DNA of 64,000 nt, from NCBI GenBank assembly GCA_045575975.1, contig JAZNFO010000014.1, positions 1-64,000 of the forward strand, written 5' to 3'. Below the pieces are notes generated by a model. It saw only the letters and a list, made by a program, of their open reading frames with translations, did not search any database and was not told the origin of the DNA. This stretch comes from RGIG8709 sp045575975. Its GTDB lineage: Bacteria; Bacillota; Clostridia; Monoglobales; Monoglobaceae. A program made the translations under genes and the position numbers. Position 1 is the first letter of the stretch; every line of letters starts with the position of its first letter. Positions 33,531 through 43,187 of the stretch are shown piece by piece.

Positions 33531-33549
33531 AATTAATTTTAAAAAATAC

Positions 33550-33578
33550 TTGAAATAATATATAATATTTGGTATAAT
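33550..33578 (+). promoter_or_regulatory. promoter of the yybS-gdpP-rplI-dnaB operon
   Basis: TTGAAA (33550-33555), 17-nt spacer, TATAAT (33573-33578). The start would be about 33585, at the foot of a leader hairpin. Confidence 0.8.
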
Positions 33579-33584
33579 GTAGTG

Positions 33585-33624
33585 ATACTGGGGACGAATC
33601 GCCTAAAATAAATTCGTGCAGTAT
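33585..33624 (+). promoter_or_regulatory. structured 5' leader hairpin of yybS
   Basis: ATACTG (33585-33590) pairs with CAGTAT (33619-33624), and just inside ACGAAT (33594-33599) pairs with ATTCGT (33612-33617), giving a two-step stem at the very 5' end of the transcript. No T run follows. It may stabilise the mRNA or bind a ligand or protein; no known riboswitch class is evident. Confidence 0.4.
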
Positions 33625-33649
33625 TTGAATATGCGAAGGAAGGGTTAAA

Positions 33650-34663
33650 ATGGATAAAAGGAACACATCAGGGGTAGTCAGAAACGGAGCTATGATGTCA
33701 GCACTCACGGTTATTTTTATGCTTATGTCATTATATGTTCCTCTTTTTTCTGTTATAGGTATGTTTTTATCAGGACTTCCGCTGGCTGTTTTATATATAA
33801 AAGAGGGAATAAAACCAACTTTATGTGCTTCTTTTGTATCCCTTTGTATTCTGTTTGCATTTACGGGCAGTATTCTTGGAATAGTGTCTATGTTTCTTGC
33901 TTATGGCGTGCCGGGAATCGTTGCAGGTGTTTGCGTTAAGAAAAAATATGGTCTCTATTATTCAGTGATTTACACAGGCTGTGCTTTTCTGGTTGGAATT
34001 CTTGCTGAATATATGATAATTAATATATTTATGGGCGGACTTGATAAAATGTTTGCCGAGATTTTTGAAAATGTTAAGAGTTCTATGATAGAAATCGGCA
34101 AAACCCTGAATACAGGTGATAATAAGTTTGACGAAAAAACTATCAATCAGGCTATGAGCCTGATGAAAGATACTATAAGACTTTATCTGCCGGCTATACT
34201 TATGATTGCATCTTTGATTTCGGGCTATATAATGTTTTCTTTCTATGCGTGGATACTGAAAAAACTTAGGCTCACAAAACTTATTACACCTCCGTTTTCA
34301 ATGCTGAGAGCACCAAGGGGAATGGTGAGAGTTACTATATTGCTTTATATAATAAGCATTTTTATCAGCGATAAGAGTGCTTTTAGGGCAGTTGTTTTAA
34401 ATGTTATTTATGTTCTTTATGCAATTCTTGGAATTTGCGGGCTGTCTCTTATAGATTTCAAGTTTGGAACAAGAATATCAAAAGGTGCAGTAAGAGTTTT
34501 GATATATCTTGCAGTTTTGCTTTTTGGCGGAGTTTTAATGCCTATAATTATAAATATTTGTGTTATTGCAGGCTTCTTAGATAGCTCTGCGAATTACAGA
34601 AAAATTTCTTCTGTATTCAGTCCGGATAATAATGAGTTTGAGGACAGGTCGGGGGAAGTATAG
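33650..34663 (+). CDS. YybS-like DUF2232 membrane protein
   Basis: A 337-aa polytopic membrane protein of the YybS/DUF2232 family with about eight hydrophobic segments. The N-terminus GAMMSALTVIFMLMSLYVPLFSVIGMFLSGLPL and the extracytoplasmic charged stretch around 130-170 are typical. The family is usually encoded immediately before gdpP and rplI in Firmicutes, as here, and has an S-component-like fold by some models; the function is unknown. GAAGGAAGGG precedes the start. Confidence 0.85.
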   Translation: MDKRNTSGVVRNGAMMSALTVIFMLMSLYVPLFSVIGMFLSGLPLAVLYIKEGIKPTLCASFVSLCILFAFTGSILGIVSMFLAYGVPGIVAGVCVKKKYGLYYSVIYTGCAFLVGILAEYMIINIFMGGLDKMFAEIFENVKSSMIEIGKTLNTGDNKFDEKTINQAMSLMKDTIRLYLPAILMIASLISGYIMFSFYAWILKKLRLTKLITPPFSMLRAPRGMVRVTILLYIISIFISDKSAFRAVVLNVIYVLYAILGICGLSLIDFKFGTRISKGAVRVLIYLAVLLFGGVLMPIIINICVIAGFLDSSANYRKISSVFSPDNNEFEDRSGEV

Positions 34664-34687
34664 AAATTTGTGTCAGGAGTGATTTTG

Positions 34688-36700
34688 ATGAACAAAAATA
34701 AATCAGCTTCAGCGAAAAAATATTTTAATTCCAAATACCGTTATACCAAAATGACCATATGTCTGGTGCTTTTGCTTGCACTTTGGGGCGTACTACAGGT
34801 TCAGAAGGTAGATTTTGCACCTGTAGTATTAATTGCAGCCTTTTGTTATTTTATATTCGAGCTTTGCCAGATAAGAATTCAGGAAAAAAGCTTTTTAAGA
34901 TACATAGAGGATCTGGAGTTTTGTCTCAGCAGCCACACAAGAGGCACTTTGATAAATTACCCTGCACCTCTTGTTATAACAGATTTAAAAGGCGAAATCA
35001 CATGGTATAACGAAAGATTTTCTCATGCAATCAAAAATGATAATCTTTTTAATGTGCCGGTTCAGGAGCTTTTGCCTGAAATACAAATATCAAAGTTTGT
35101 AGAAAGTGAAGAGGCTGTTAAATATAGCCTCAGTATTGGCGAAAGTCTCTATGAAGTATGGGGGAATGTTGTTTATTCCCAAGGTGATGAATCAAACGGA
35201 CTTATTATCATATATTTCATAGACAAAACTAATGAGAGAGATGCCATTTTGAAAAGAGAAGAAGAAAGAATGGTTGAATGCCTTGTTATTATCGATAACT
35301 ATGATGAAGTTCTTAAGGAAACTCCGGATTCAAATCACGGAAGTCTTCTCGGTGAAATTGAGCAGAAAATTGCTCAGTGGTCAGCATCTGGAAACGGTGT
35401 TTTAAGAAAATATGAAAGGGACAAAACAATAGTTATGTTCCACCAGAAGGATTTCAAAAGCATTCTTGATAATAAGTTTGATATTTTAAACCAGGTCAGG
35501 GATATAAATTTTGAAAATAAAATTCCGGTCACCTTAAGTATCGGTATAGGCATAGGCGGAGAAGATATTCTTGAGGTTGATAAGTTTGCAAGACTTGCTC
35601 TTGATATGGCGCTGGGAAGAGGCGGTGACCAGGTTGTTATCAAGGATAAGGAAAACTTTAATTTCTACGGTGCGAAAACAAGAGAGGTTGAAAAAAGAAC
35701 AAAGGTTAAGGCAAGGGTTGTTGCCCATGCTTTAAGAGAGCTTATAGACCATTCAACTGCTGTTATAATTATGGGACATAAAAATGCAGACCTCGATAGC
35801 CTTGGTGCTTCTATCGGTCTTTGTAAGGCAGTAAGAAGCAGAGGTAAGGATGCGTATATTGCAGTAGACAGAACAAGAACCGGTGTCAGAAATATTATAG
35901 ATGATTTTGAAAAAAATAAATATTATGAGGATACCTTTATAACACCGGAACAGGCTCTTAATATTTATAATCAGGACACACTTTTAATTGTTGTTGATAC
36001 CCACAGACCGGGAATGGTTGAGTCGGAGGAACTACTTATCCACTCGGAAAATCTTGTACTCATTGACCATCATAGAAGGTCGGAAGATTTTATAGAAAAT
36101 GCTGTTTTAACATATCACGAGCCGTATGCATCGTCAACTTGTGAAATGATAACGGAAATACTTCAGTATATTCAGGATTCTGACAGATTAAGCCAGAAAG
36201 AAGCAGAAGTTTTATATGCGGGAATTTCGCTTGATACTAAAGGCTTTATCTTCAAAGCAGGTGTAAGAACTTTTGAAGCTGCGGCATATTTAAGAAGACT
36301 TGGTGTCAATACTGTAAATGTGAGAAGATTATTTAAAACTGACCTTGAAAGTTACACACAGAAGGCTGAAATAATAAAAGATGCAAAGCTATACAGAGAT
36401 AATATTGCAATAGCAATCGCAAAGGGCGAGAGCGGGGATTTTCCGGTTACTGTTGCCCAGGCTGCAGATGAACTTCTTGATATAACAGGAGTTGAAGCAT
36501 CATTTGTTATTGCAGAATATAAGGGAAGAATTTTAATAAGCGGCCGTTCCCTTGACAGTATAAATGTTCAGGTTATACTTGAAAAGCTTGGCGGCGGCGG
36601 ACATATAACAATAGCTGGAACACAGCTTGATGATGTCAGTATGGAAGAGGCGGAAGAAAAGCTTAAGGAAGCTATTGATAATGTTGTTTTTGATGAATAA
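34688..36700 (+). CDS. gdpP: cyclic-di-AMP phosphodiesterase GdpP
   Basis: A 670-aa membrane phosphodiesterase that hydrolyses c-di-AMP to pApA. Two N-terminal membrane helices (about 20-55) are followed by a PAS-like domain, a degenerate GGDEF domain (about 185-320) and the DHH-DHHA1 catalytic unit. Catalytic motifs are MGHKNADLDSLGA, VVDTHRPG and the IDHHRR signature; the C-terminal GGGGH motif is present. The ATG at 34688 has AGGAG before it; an in-frame GTG at 34670 overlaps that site. Since pgpH is missing from the phoH cluster, this may be the main c-di-AMP hydrolase, unless pgpH is elsewhere. Confidence 0.95.
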   Translation: MNKNKSASAKKYFNSKYRYTKMTICLVLLLALWGVLQVQKVDFAPVVLIAAFCYFIFELCQIRIQEKSFLRYIEDLEFCLSSHTRGTLINYPAPLVITDLKGEITWYNERFSHAIKNDNLFNVPVQELLPEIQISKFVESEEAVKYSLSIGESLYEVWGNVVYSQGDESNGLIIIYFIDKTNERDAILKREEERMVECLVIIDNYDEVLKETPDSNHGSLLGEIEQKIAQWSASGNGVLRKYERDKTIVMFHQKDFKSILDNKFDILNQVRDINFENKIPVTLSIGIGIGGEDILEVDKFARLALDMALGRGGDQVVIKDKENFNFYGAKTREVEKRTKVKARVVAHALRELIDHSTAVIIMGHKNADLDSLGASIGLCKAVRSRGKDAYIAVDRTRTGVRNIIDDFEKNKYYEDTFITPEQALNIYNQDTLLIVVDTHRPGMVESEELLIHSENLVLIDHHRRSEDFIENAVLTYHEPYASSTCEMITEILQYIQDSDRLSQKEAEVLYAGISLDTKGFIFKAGVRTFEAAAYLRRLGVNTVNVRRLFKTDLESYTQKAEIIKDAKLYRDNIAIAIAKGESGDFPVTVAQAADELLDITGVEASFVIAEYKGRILISGRSLDSINVQVILEKLGGGGHITIAGTQLDDVSMEEAEEKLKEAIDNVVFDE

Positions 36701-36722
36701 AAAAGAGAAAGGATTTTAGATT

Positions 36723-37172
36723 ATGCAGGTAATTTTATTACAGGATGTTAAAGCACAGGGAAAAAAGGGAGACCTTATAAATGTAAGTGACGGATATGCA
36801 AGAAACTTTTTGTTTCCAAAGGGACTTGCAAAGGAAGCTAACAAGCAGGCATTGAATGAATTCAAAGGAAAGCAGGGAGCTATTGAATATCACAAAAATG
36901 TTGAGCAGGAAAAAGCAAGAAATATTGCCGAAAGAATGAAGGAATTTAATATTGAACTCACTGCAAAGGCGGGGGAGAATGGCAAATTATTCGGTTCAAT
37001 CACATCAAAGGATGTGGCAGAAGAGCTGAAAAAGAAATATAATATAGACATTGATAAAAGAAAGCTTGATATAGGCGATGGCATAAAAACCATAGGAACA
37101 GTAGATGTGAAAGCACATCTCTATGCCGGAATAACAGGAACATTCAAGGTAACTGTAAAAGAGGCAAAATAA
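36723..37172 (+). CDS. rplI: 50S ribosomal protein L9
   Basis: A 149-aa two-domain ribosomal protein. The N-domain has MQVILLQDVKAQGKKGDLINVSDGYARNFLFP-type sequence with the L9 signature, then a long connecting helix (about 40-75) and a C-domain with ENGKLFGSITSKDVAEEL. Length is typical. It follows gdpP by 22 nt and precedes dnaB by 19 nt, the standard Firmicutes order. rpsF-ssb-rpsR are not adjacent. Confidence 0.98.
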   Translation: MQVILLQDVKAQGKKGDLINVSDGYARNFLFPKGLAKEANKQALNEFKGKQGAIEYHKNVEQEKARNIAERMKEFNIELTAKAGENGKLFGSITSKDVAEELKKKYNIDIDKRKLDIGDGIKTIGTVDVKAHLYAGITGTFKVTVKEAK

Positions 37173-37191
37173 TTTTAAGGAATGATTTTGT

Positions 37192-38535
37192 ATGGAAGAA
37201 ACATATGAATTAGACAGAGCGATGCCTTTCAGCAGAGAGGCAGAAATGTCTGTTTTAGGAGCAATGTTTTTAGATAATAAATGTATTCCCGAGGCAATAA
37301 ACATTGTTAAGGATGAAGATTTTTATGTTGAAAGACATAAGGAAATATTCTCTGCAATAACAGAACTTTATAATCTTGGAAAGCATGTTGATATAGTAAC
37401 GCTGAAGGAACAGCTTATTCACAGAGGGACTCTTGAAAAGGTTGGAGGGCTCGGGTTTATTGTTGAAATTGCAAACTTTGTTCCAACAACAAGAAATATC
37501 GTTCATTACTCAAAGATAGTGAAAGAAAAAGCCGTTCTGAGAAAACTCATAAAGGCTTCGGATGAAATAACAGAAAGATGTTATCGGGGGGACGATGAGC
37601 TTGAAACTATTCTTGGAGCTGCGGAACAGTCTATTCTTGATATATCAAGAGACACTGCATCAGGAGGACCTGTGCATATAAGAGGACTCCTTGGAGAGAG
37701 TGTTGAAAAGCTTGCAAAACTTGCGGATAACAGACAGGATGTTACGGGTGTAACAACCGGTTTTATTGATGTTGATAAAAGAACAGCAGGTCTTCACGGC
37801 TCGGAGCTTATTCTTATAGCAGCAAGACCGGGTATGGGAAAAACAAGCTTTGCACTTAATATTGCACAGAATGTTGCAACACAGGCAAAGGTTCCGGTTG
37901 CAGTTTTCAATCTTGAAATGCCGGGTATTCAGCTTGCAAACCGTATGCTCGCATCAGAGGCGATGATTAGTTCTGATTGCCTGAAAAAAGGAAATATAAA
38001 AGACAGTGATTGGGAGAAAATCGGTGCTGCAGTTGAAATGCTTTCAAATGCGGAAATATATATAGATGATTCGTCAAGCTCAACAGTTTCGGAAATATGT
38101 GCAAGATGCAGAAAGCTTAAGCTTGAAAAAAATATAGGACTTGTGGTTATTGACTACATACAGCTTATGACAACAAACAGAAGAGATGGAAACAGACAGC
38201 TTGAAATTTCTGAAATTTCAAGGAGCTTAAAAATTCTGGCAAAGGATTTGAATATTCCGGTTATTGCACTTTCTCAGCTTAACAGAAGCGTGGACAAGCG
38301 TGACAGCAAGGAACCTGTTCTCAGTGATCTGAGAGAATCGGGTGCTATTGAGCAGGATGCAGACATTGTTATGTTTTTATACAGAGAGGGATATTATAAA
38401 CCTGAAACAGAAGAACCAAACAAGGCCAAGTGTATCTTTGCCAAGCATCGTAACGGTGAGATTGGTTATGACCACTTAACCTGGCTTGGTGAGTACACAA
38501 AATTTTCCAATTGGAGTGGAGAGCGTGAGCGTTAG
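37192..38535 (+). CDS. dnaB: replicative DNA helicase DnaB
   Basis: A 447-aa hexameric helicase (called DnaC in Bacillus) that unwinds DNA at the fork. The N-terminal domain begins MPFSREAEMSVLGAMF, the usual start of the family. The RecA-like C-terminal domain has Walker A ARPGMGKTSFALN (about 217-229), then NLEMPGIQLANRML and the Walker B VVIDYIQLM, with SRSLKILAKDLNIPVIALSQLNR after it. No intein is present. The 3' end overlaps tilS. Confidence 0.97.
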   Translation: MEETYELDRAMPFSREAEMSVLGAMFLDNKCIPEAINIVKDEDFYVERHKEIFSAITELYNLGKHVDIVTLKEQLIHRGTLEKVGGLGFIVEIANFVPTTRNIVHYSKIVKEKAVLRKLIKASDEITERCYRGDDELETILGAAEQSILDISRDTASGGPVHIRGLLGESVEKLAKLADNRQDVTGVTTGFIDVDKRTAGLHGSELILIAARPGMGKTSFALNIAQNVATQAKVPVAVFNLEMPGIQLANRMLASEAMISSDCLKKGNIKDSDWEKIGAAVEMLSNAEIYIDDSSSSTVSEICARCRKLKLEKNIGLVVIDYIQLMTTNRRDGNRQLEISEISRSLKILAKDLNIPVIALSQLNRSVDKRDSKEPVLSDLRESGAIEQDADIVMFLYREGYYKPETEEPNKAKCIFAKHRNGEIGYDHLTWLGEYTKFSNWSGERER

Positions 38536-39955
38536 TCAAAGGGTTATAAATTCGGTATACAATTTAATAATCGAAAAAAATATGATAGAAAAGGGCGACA
38601 GGGTTTTAGTTGCCGTATCAGGCGGAGCAGATTCTGTTTGTCTTCTAAGTATTCTTTGTTCCTTGAAAGACCGACTTGGGATTTGTCTATCAGTTGCCCA
38701 CCTTAATCATATGATAAGAGGGGAAGAGGCAAAAAGGGATGAAAACTTTGTAAAAAGTCTGTGTGAAAAATACGGTATAAATTGTTTTGTAAAAAGTGTA
38801 GATGTCCCAAGGCTTGCAGAAGAGAAAGGCATTTCTCTTGAAGAGGCAGGAAGAGATGCAAGATATAGTTTTTTTGATGAACTAAAGAAAACCGAAGGAA
38901 TAACAAAAATTGCAACAGCTCACAATAAAAACGACAGAGCGGAATCTGTTCTTATGCGTATCATAAGAGGTACGGGAATTGACGGTCTTAAGGGAATTTC
39001 ATATGTAAGAGAGGATGGGGTTATAAGACCTGTTCTTGATCTTAAAAGATGTGAAATTGAAGAGTATCTCAAGGATATAAATCTTGAGTTTTGCACGGAT
39101 TCCACAAATGGTGACAATGACTACACAAGAAACCGCATAAGAAACGGACTTATTCCATATATTGAAGAGAATTTTAATCCCTCGGTGGTTGACACTCTTT
39201 TCAGATTTTCAGAAACCCTGACAGAGGATGCAGAGTTTCTTGACGGGTATGCAAACAGATTATATGAAAGAATAAATAATCCGCTTCCGTCACATAAACC
39301 CTATGCCCTTCATATTGACAGCTTGAAAATGGTTGATGATTCCATAAGGGCGAGACTTGTGAAAATTGTGGCAGGCAAAGCAGCGGGAAAAGATTTAAAA
39401 CTTCAGTATGTTCATATTCAGAATGTTTTGGAGTTGATTAACAAAAACACAGGGGCAATGGTAAATCTCCCGGATGGTATCGAAGTAAGATGCGAATACG
39501 GATGGTTGATTTTTGAAAATACTAAAAAAGAGACAGAAATAACCAATATTGAGGAAGAAGATTTATTTATAAGGGTTAATCCTCTTGAAAGTTATTATAT
39601 TGAAAGTCTCGATGCTGAAATCAGCTTTAAAATAGTTGACCCAAAGATATATAAGAAAAATCCAAGACAGCAAATTGTTGATTTTGACATTTTGGAGGGA
39701 AAAAAACTGGTTTTAAGAACCCGCAGGAGCGGAGATAAAATGGTTTGTTTCCCTGACGGAAAATCGAAGAAACTGAAAAATATATTTATTGATTCTAAAA
39801 TACCAAAGGCATCAAGGGATAAAATTCCTGTTCTTTGCGGGAACGATGAAATTGTTGCTGTTGTGGGACTTAGAGTCAGTGAAAACTATAAGATAAAAAA
39901 TGAAACAAGGAAGGCGCTAATCATTGAGTACAGAAAAAGTAAAAATAATGATTGA
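38525..39955 (+). CDS. tilS: tRNA(Ile)-lysidine synthetase TilS
   Basis: An ATP-dependent enzyme that converts C34 of the AUA-reading tRNA-Ile to lysidine. The PP-loop SGGADSVCLL marks the N-terminal catalytic domain (about 25-220), with AHLNHMIRG and HNKNDRAESVLMRIIRGTG following; the C-terminal TilS domain includes RTRRSGDKMVCF and IPVL. I chose GTG at 38525 (476 aa), behind GGAG, overlapping the dnaB end by 11 nt; the frame is open further upstream to 38486 but without a ribosome site. It is followed by hpt, the conserved tilS-hpt pair; ftsH does not follow. Confidence 0.94.
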   Translation: MSVSQRVINSVYNLIIEKNMIEKGDRVLVAVSGGADSVCLLSILCSLKDRLGICLSVAHLNHMIRGEEAKRDENFVKSLCEKYGINCFVKSVDVPRLAEEKGISLEEAGRDARYSFFDELKKTEGITKIATAHNKNDRAESVLMRIIRGTGIDGLKGISYVREDGVIRPVLDLKRCEIEEYLKDINLEFCTDSTNGDNDYTRNRIRNGLIPYIEENFNPSVVDTLFRFSETLTEDAEFLDGYANRLYERINNPLPSHKPYALHIDSLKMVDDSIRARLVKIVAGKAAGKDLKLQYVHIQNVLELINKNTGAMVNLPDGIEVRCEYGWLIFENTKKETEITNIEEEDLFIRVNPLESYYIESLDAEISFKIVDPKIYKKNPRQQIVDFDILEGKKLVLRTRRSGDKMVCFPDGKSKKLKNIFIDSKIPKASRDKIPVLCGNDEIVAVVGLRVSENYKIKNETRKALIIEYRKSKNND

Positions 39956-40454
39956 TGAAGAAAAAATAAATAAGAGAGTATGTCAGCTTTGCGATGAAAT
40001 AAATCGTGATATGGGTGATGAACCTTTAATTGTTATATGTATATTAAAGGGAGCCTTTATGTTTATGGCGGATATAGTCAGAAGACTGAAGATGCCGGCA
40101 GAGGTTCATTTTATGAAAGTGTCAAGCTATGGCGGAGGCACAAAAACCTCAGGGACAGTTGCAGTTAAGCTTGATATAGACAGGGACTTAACAGACAAAA
40201 ATGTTCTGATAATCGAAGATATTATTGACAGCGGTTACACCATGTGTGAGGTTAGAAAAATGCTTAAGGCAAGAGGTGCAAAATCACTTAAACTTTGTTC
40301 CTGCCTTTCTAAGCCCTCAAGACAGGAAGTTGAGGTTGATATAGAATATCTGGGATTTGAAATTCCCGATGAGTTTGTAGTTGGCTATGGACTTGATTAT
40401 GATGAGAAATACAGAAGCCTGCCATATATAGGTGTGGTAGAATTTTCTGAATAA
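39924..40454 (+). CDS. hpt: hypoxanthine phosphoribosyltransferase
   Basis: A 176-aa purine salvage enzyme making IMP or GMP from hypoxanthine or guanine and PRPP. The PRPP-binding motif is VLIIEDIIDSGYTM (about 93-106). ICILKGAFMFMADIVR and the C-terminal DYDEKYRSLPYIGV are typical. The TTG at 39924 overlaps the tilS end and has AAGGAAGG 9 nt upstream; the ATG at 39948 has no ribosome site. In Bacillus TilS and HprT also cooperate in transcription control of ftsH, but no ftsH is near. Confidence 0.95.
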   Translation: MSTEKVKIMIDEEKINKRVCQLCDEINRDMGDEPLIVICILKGAFMFMADIVRRLKMPAEVHFMKVSSYGGGTKTSGTVAVKLDIDRDLTDKNVLIIEDIIDSGYTMCEVRKMLKARGAKSLKLCSCLSKPSRQEVEVDIEYLGFEIPDEFVVGYGLDYDEKYRSLPYIGVVEFSE

Positions 40455-40488
40455 TACATAAGATAATTAATGAATAGGAGATATAAAA

Positions 40489-41949
40489 ATGAGTAACGAA
40501 ATAAGAACAAGATTTGCCCCAAGCCCAACAGGTTATATGCATATCGGTAATTTAAGAACAGCCCTTTATGCATATTTGCTTGCAAAATCAAAGGGTGGAA
40601 AATTTATATTGAGAATAGAGGACACAGACCAGGAAAGATATGTAGACGGTGCAGTTGATGTTATCTACCGTACAATGAAAGATACAGGTCTTATTCATGA
40701 TGAAGGTCCGGATGTTGGCGGAGATTATGGTCCTTATATTCAGAGCGAAAGAAGAGGTCTTTACAAAGAATATGCAGAAAAGCTGGTTGAACTTGGCCAC
40801 GCGTATTATTGCTTCTGTGATAAAGAAAGACTGGAAGCATTGAGAGTGAGACAAACCGCAGCAAAGGTGCCAACAAAATATGACGGACACTGCAGCAAGC
40901 TTTCAAAGGAAGAAATTGAAGAAAAAATTAAGGCAGGAGTTCCATATGTAATCCGTCAAAAAGTTCCAACACACGGAAAAACAACATTCAAGGATGAGGT
41001 TTTTGGCGAGATTTCTGTTGATAATGCAATTTTAGATGATAATGTTCTTTTAAAGGCTGACGGACTCCCAACTTATAATTTTGCAAATGTTGTTGATGAT
41101 CACTTAATGAACATAACTCATGTTATAAGAGGTTCTGAATATTTGTCATCAACCCCGAAATATAATCTTCTTTATGAGGCATTTGGCTGGGAAATTCCAA
41201 AATATATCCATGTTTCTCCTGTTATGAAGGATGCAACTAAAAAGCTTTCAAAAAGAGAAGGTGATGCATCATATGAAGATTTCATTAAAAAAGGGTATTT
41301 AAAAGAAGCAATTGTAAACTATATTGTTCTTTTGGGCTGGGCTCCAAAGGGAGACAGAGAAAAATATACTATTGATGAGCTTATGGAAATATTTGATGTT
41401 GACGGAATAAGCAAATCACCTGCTATATTCGATGAAAAGAAACTTGCTTGGCTTAACGGGGAATATTTAAGAGAAATGTCTTTTGAAGATTTCCATAAGG
41501 CTGCATTACCATTTTATGAGGGTGTAATCACAAATCCTGCAATTGACCTTGAAAAGGTTTCAGCCCTTCTTCAGCAGAGATGTGAAAAACTTTCAGATAT
41601 TCCTGAGCAGGTTGACTTTTTTGATAACCTTCCTGAATATGACAATGAACTTTACACTCATAAGAAGATGAAAACAAATCCTGAAAATTCACTCGAAGCA
41701 TTAAAGGAAGCCCTTCCTGTTATTGAAAATATGACAGAGTGGACAGGGGAGAGTATTCACGATGAGCTTATTGCTCTAGCTCAGAGACTTGAACTGAAAA
41801 ACGGCAGAATTTTGTGGCCGGTCAGAGTTGCCATTTCAGGAAAAGCGTTCACACCGGGCGGTGCAGTTGAAATTGCTGAAATTCTTGGCAAGGAAGAAAC
41901 AATAAACAGAATTAAAAAAGGTATCAGCCAGCTTGAAAGTGCTATTTAA
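40489..41949 (+). CDS. gltX: glutamyl-tRNA synthetase
   Basis: A 486-aa class I synthetase charging tRNA-Glu (and, where GatCAB is used, tRNA-Gln). The HIGH-type motif is in PSPTGYMHIGNLRTAL (about 10-25) and the KMSKS-type loop is KKLSKREGD. The anticodon-binding helical domain makes up the last 170 residues. GGAGATATAAAA precedes the ATG. No T-box is present; it is within the long plus-strand gene run. Confidence 0.97.
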   Translation: MSNEIRTRFAPSPTGYMHIGNLRTALYAYLLAKSKGGKFILRIEDTDQERYVDGAVDVIYRTMKDTGLIHDEGPDVGGDYGPYIQSERRGLYKEYAEKLVELGHAYYCFCDKERLEALRVRQTAAKVPTKYDGHCSKLSKEEIEEKIKAGVPYVIRQKVPTHGKTTFKDEVFGEISVDNAILDDNVLLKADGLPTYNFANVVDDHLMNITHVIRGSEYLSSTPKYNLLYEAFGWEIPKYIHVSPVMKDATKKLSKREGDASYEDFIKKGYLKEAIVNYIVLLGWAPKGDREKYTIDELMEIFDVDGISKSPAIFDEKKLAWLNGEYLREMSFEDFHKAALPFYEGVITNPAIDLEKVSALLQQRCEKLSDIPEQVDFFDNLPEYDNELYTHKKMKTNPENSLEALKEALPVIENMTEWTGESIHDELIALAQRLELKNGRILWPVRVAISGKAFTPGGAVEIAEILGKEETINRIKKGISQLESAI

Positions 41950-41964
41950 GAAAGAAGGATAATA

Positions 41965-43158
41965 ATGAACATTTCAGATAAATTTGCAGACAGAGTAAAA
42001 CATCTCGAAGCATCAGCAATAAGAGAAATTTTTAAGCTTCTTGCGAAGCCGGGAATTATTTCATTTGCAGGCGGAGCTCCTGCTCCTGAACTTTTTCCTA
42101 AAAAAGAGCTTGCTGAAATTTCCAAGGAAATACTTGAAACAAAAGGAGAAGTTGCCCTCCAGTATGGAGTAACAGAAGGCTATGAACCTCTCCGTAACTG
42201 GACAAAGGAAAAGCTTATAAAAGAGGGAAACTTCAGCGACGGAGATAACTGTATTATAGTAAGCGGAGGCCAGCAGGGGATTGCTCTTGCATCAAAGTCT
42301 TTGATAAATCCGGGAGACGGAGTTGTTTGTGAGCTTCCAAGCTTTATAGGCGGTTTAAATTCATTCCGTTCGTATAACGCGGAAATCCTTGGTGTTCCTC
42401 TGAAAGAAGACGGAATCGACACAGATGCGTTGGAAGAACTTTTAAAAAATCATTCAAATATAAAGATTTTATACACAATTGCAACATTCCAGAATCCGTC
42501 AGGAATAACCGCATCTATAGAAAAACGAAAGAAGATACTGGAACTTGCATCAAAATATGATTTCCTTATTTTTGAAGATAATCCATATGGCGATTTAAGA
42601 TTTTCAGGGGAAGATGTTCCCACAATGAAATCTCTTGATACCGAGGGCAGAGTTATATACTTTGGTTCATTCTCAAAGATTTTATCACCGGGACTCAGAC
42701 TAGGATTTACATGTGCCAATGCTGAATTAATGGAAAGAATGATTATCTGTAAGCAGGTGTCGGATGTTCACACAAATGTTTTGTCACAGATGGTGGCATA
42801 TGAATTTTTAAGTAAATATTCTATTGAAGAACATATAAATAAACTTAGAGAGGTTTATGGCAGAAGATGTAAGCTTATGATAGAGTGTATGGATAAATAT
42901 TTTCCATCCTGTGTAACTCACACCTCTCCTGAGGGCGGGTTGTTCCTTTTCTGCACATTGCCTGAAAAATATGACAGTGCAGAGGTTTTAAAAGCCGCAC
43001 TTGAAAAAGGGGTAGCCTTTGTGCCGGGAAAAGCAACTATGATAGATGACAAGGCTAAATACAGCACATTCAGATTAAATTATTCAAACGCATCGGAAGA
43101 AAATATCGAAAAGGGTATAAAAATTCTTGGAGAAGTTCTTCACGAAATTATTGACTAA
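41965..43158 (+). CDS. PLP-dependent aminotransferase (MocR/LysN-like class I)
   Basis: A 397-aa fold-type I aminotransferase, most like the 2-aminoadipate/aromatic aminotransferase (LysN, MocR C-terminal) group. The N-terminal KLLAKPGIISFAGGAPAPELFP is characteristic. The PLP lysine lies in YFGSFSKILSPGLRLGF, with FEDNPYGDLRF and the C-terminal RLNYSNASEE. There is no N-terminal GntR domain. Substrates are broad in this group, and aromatic amino acids are possible, which would suit the final step of the pathway proposed for the operon at 53556-61677; this is a guess, as the genes are unlinked. Confidence 0.85.
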   Translation: MNISDKFADRVKHLEASAIREIFKLLAKPGIISFAGGAPAPELFPKKELAEISKEILETKGEVALQYGVTEGYEPLRNWTKEKLIKEGNFSDGDNCIIVSGGQQGIALASKSLINPGDGVVCELPSFIGGLNSFRSYNAEILGVPLKEDGIDTDALEELLKNHSNIKILYTIATFQNPSGITASIEKRKKILELASKYDFLIFEDNPYGDLRFSGEDVPTMKSLDTEGRVIYFGSFSKILSPGLRLGFTCANAELMERMIICKQVSDVHTNVLSQMVAYEFLSKYSIEEHINKLREVYGRRCKLMIECMDKYFPSCVTHTSPEGGLFLFCTLPEKYDSAEVLKAALEKGVAFVPGKATMIDDKAKYSTFRLNYSNASEENIEKGIKILGEVLHEIID

Positions 43159-43187
43159 AAAATTTAAAAGAAAAGGACGAGATTATT

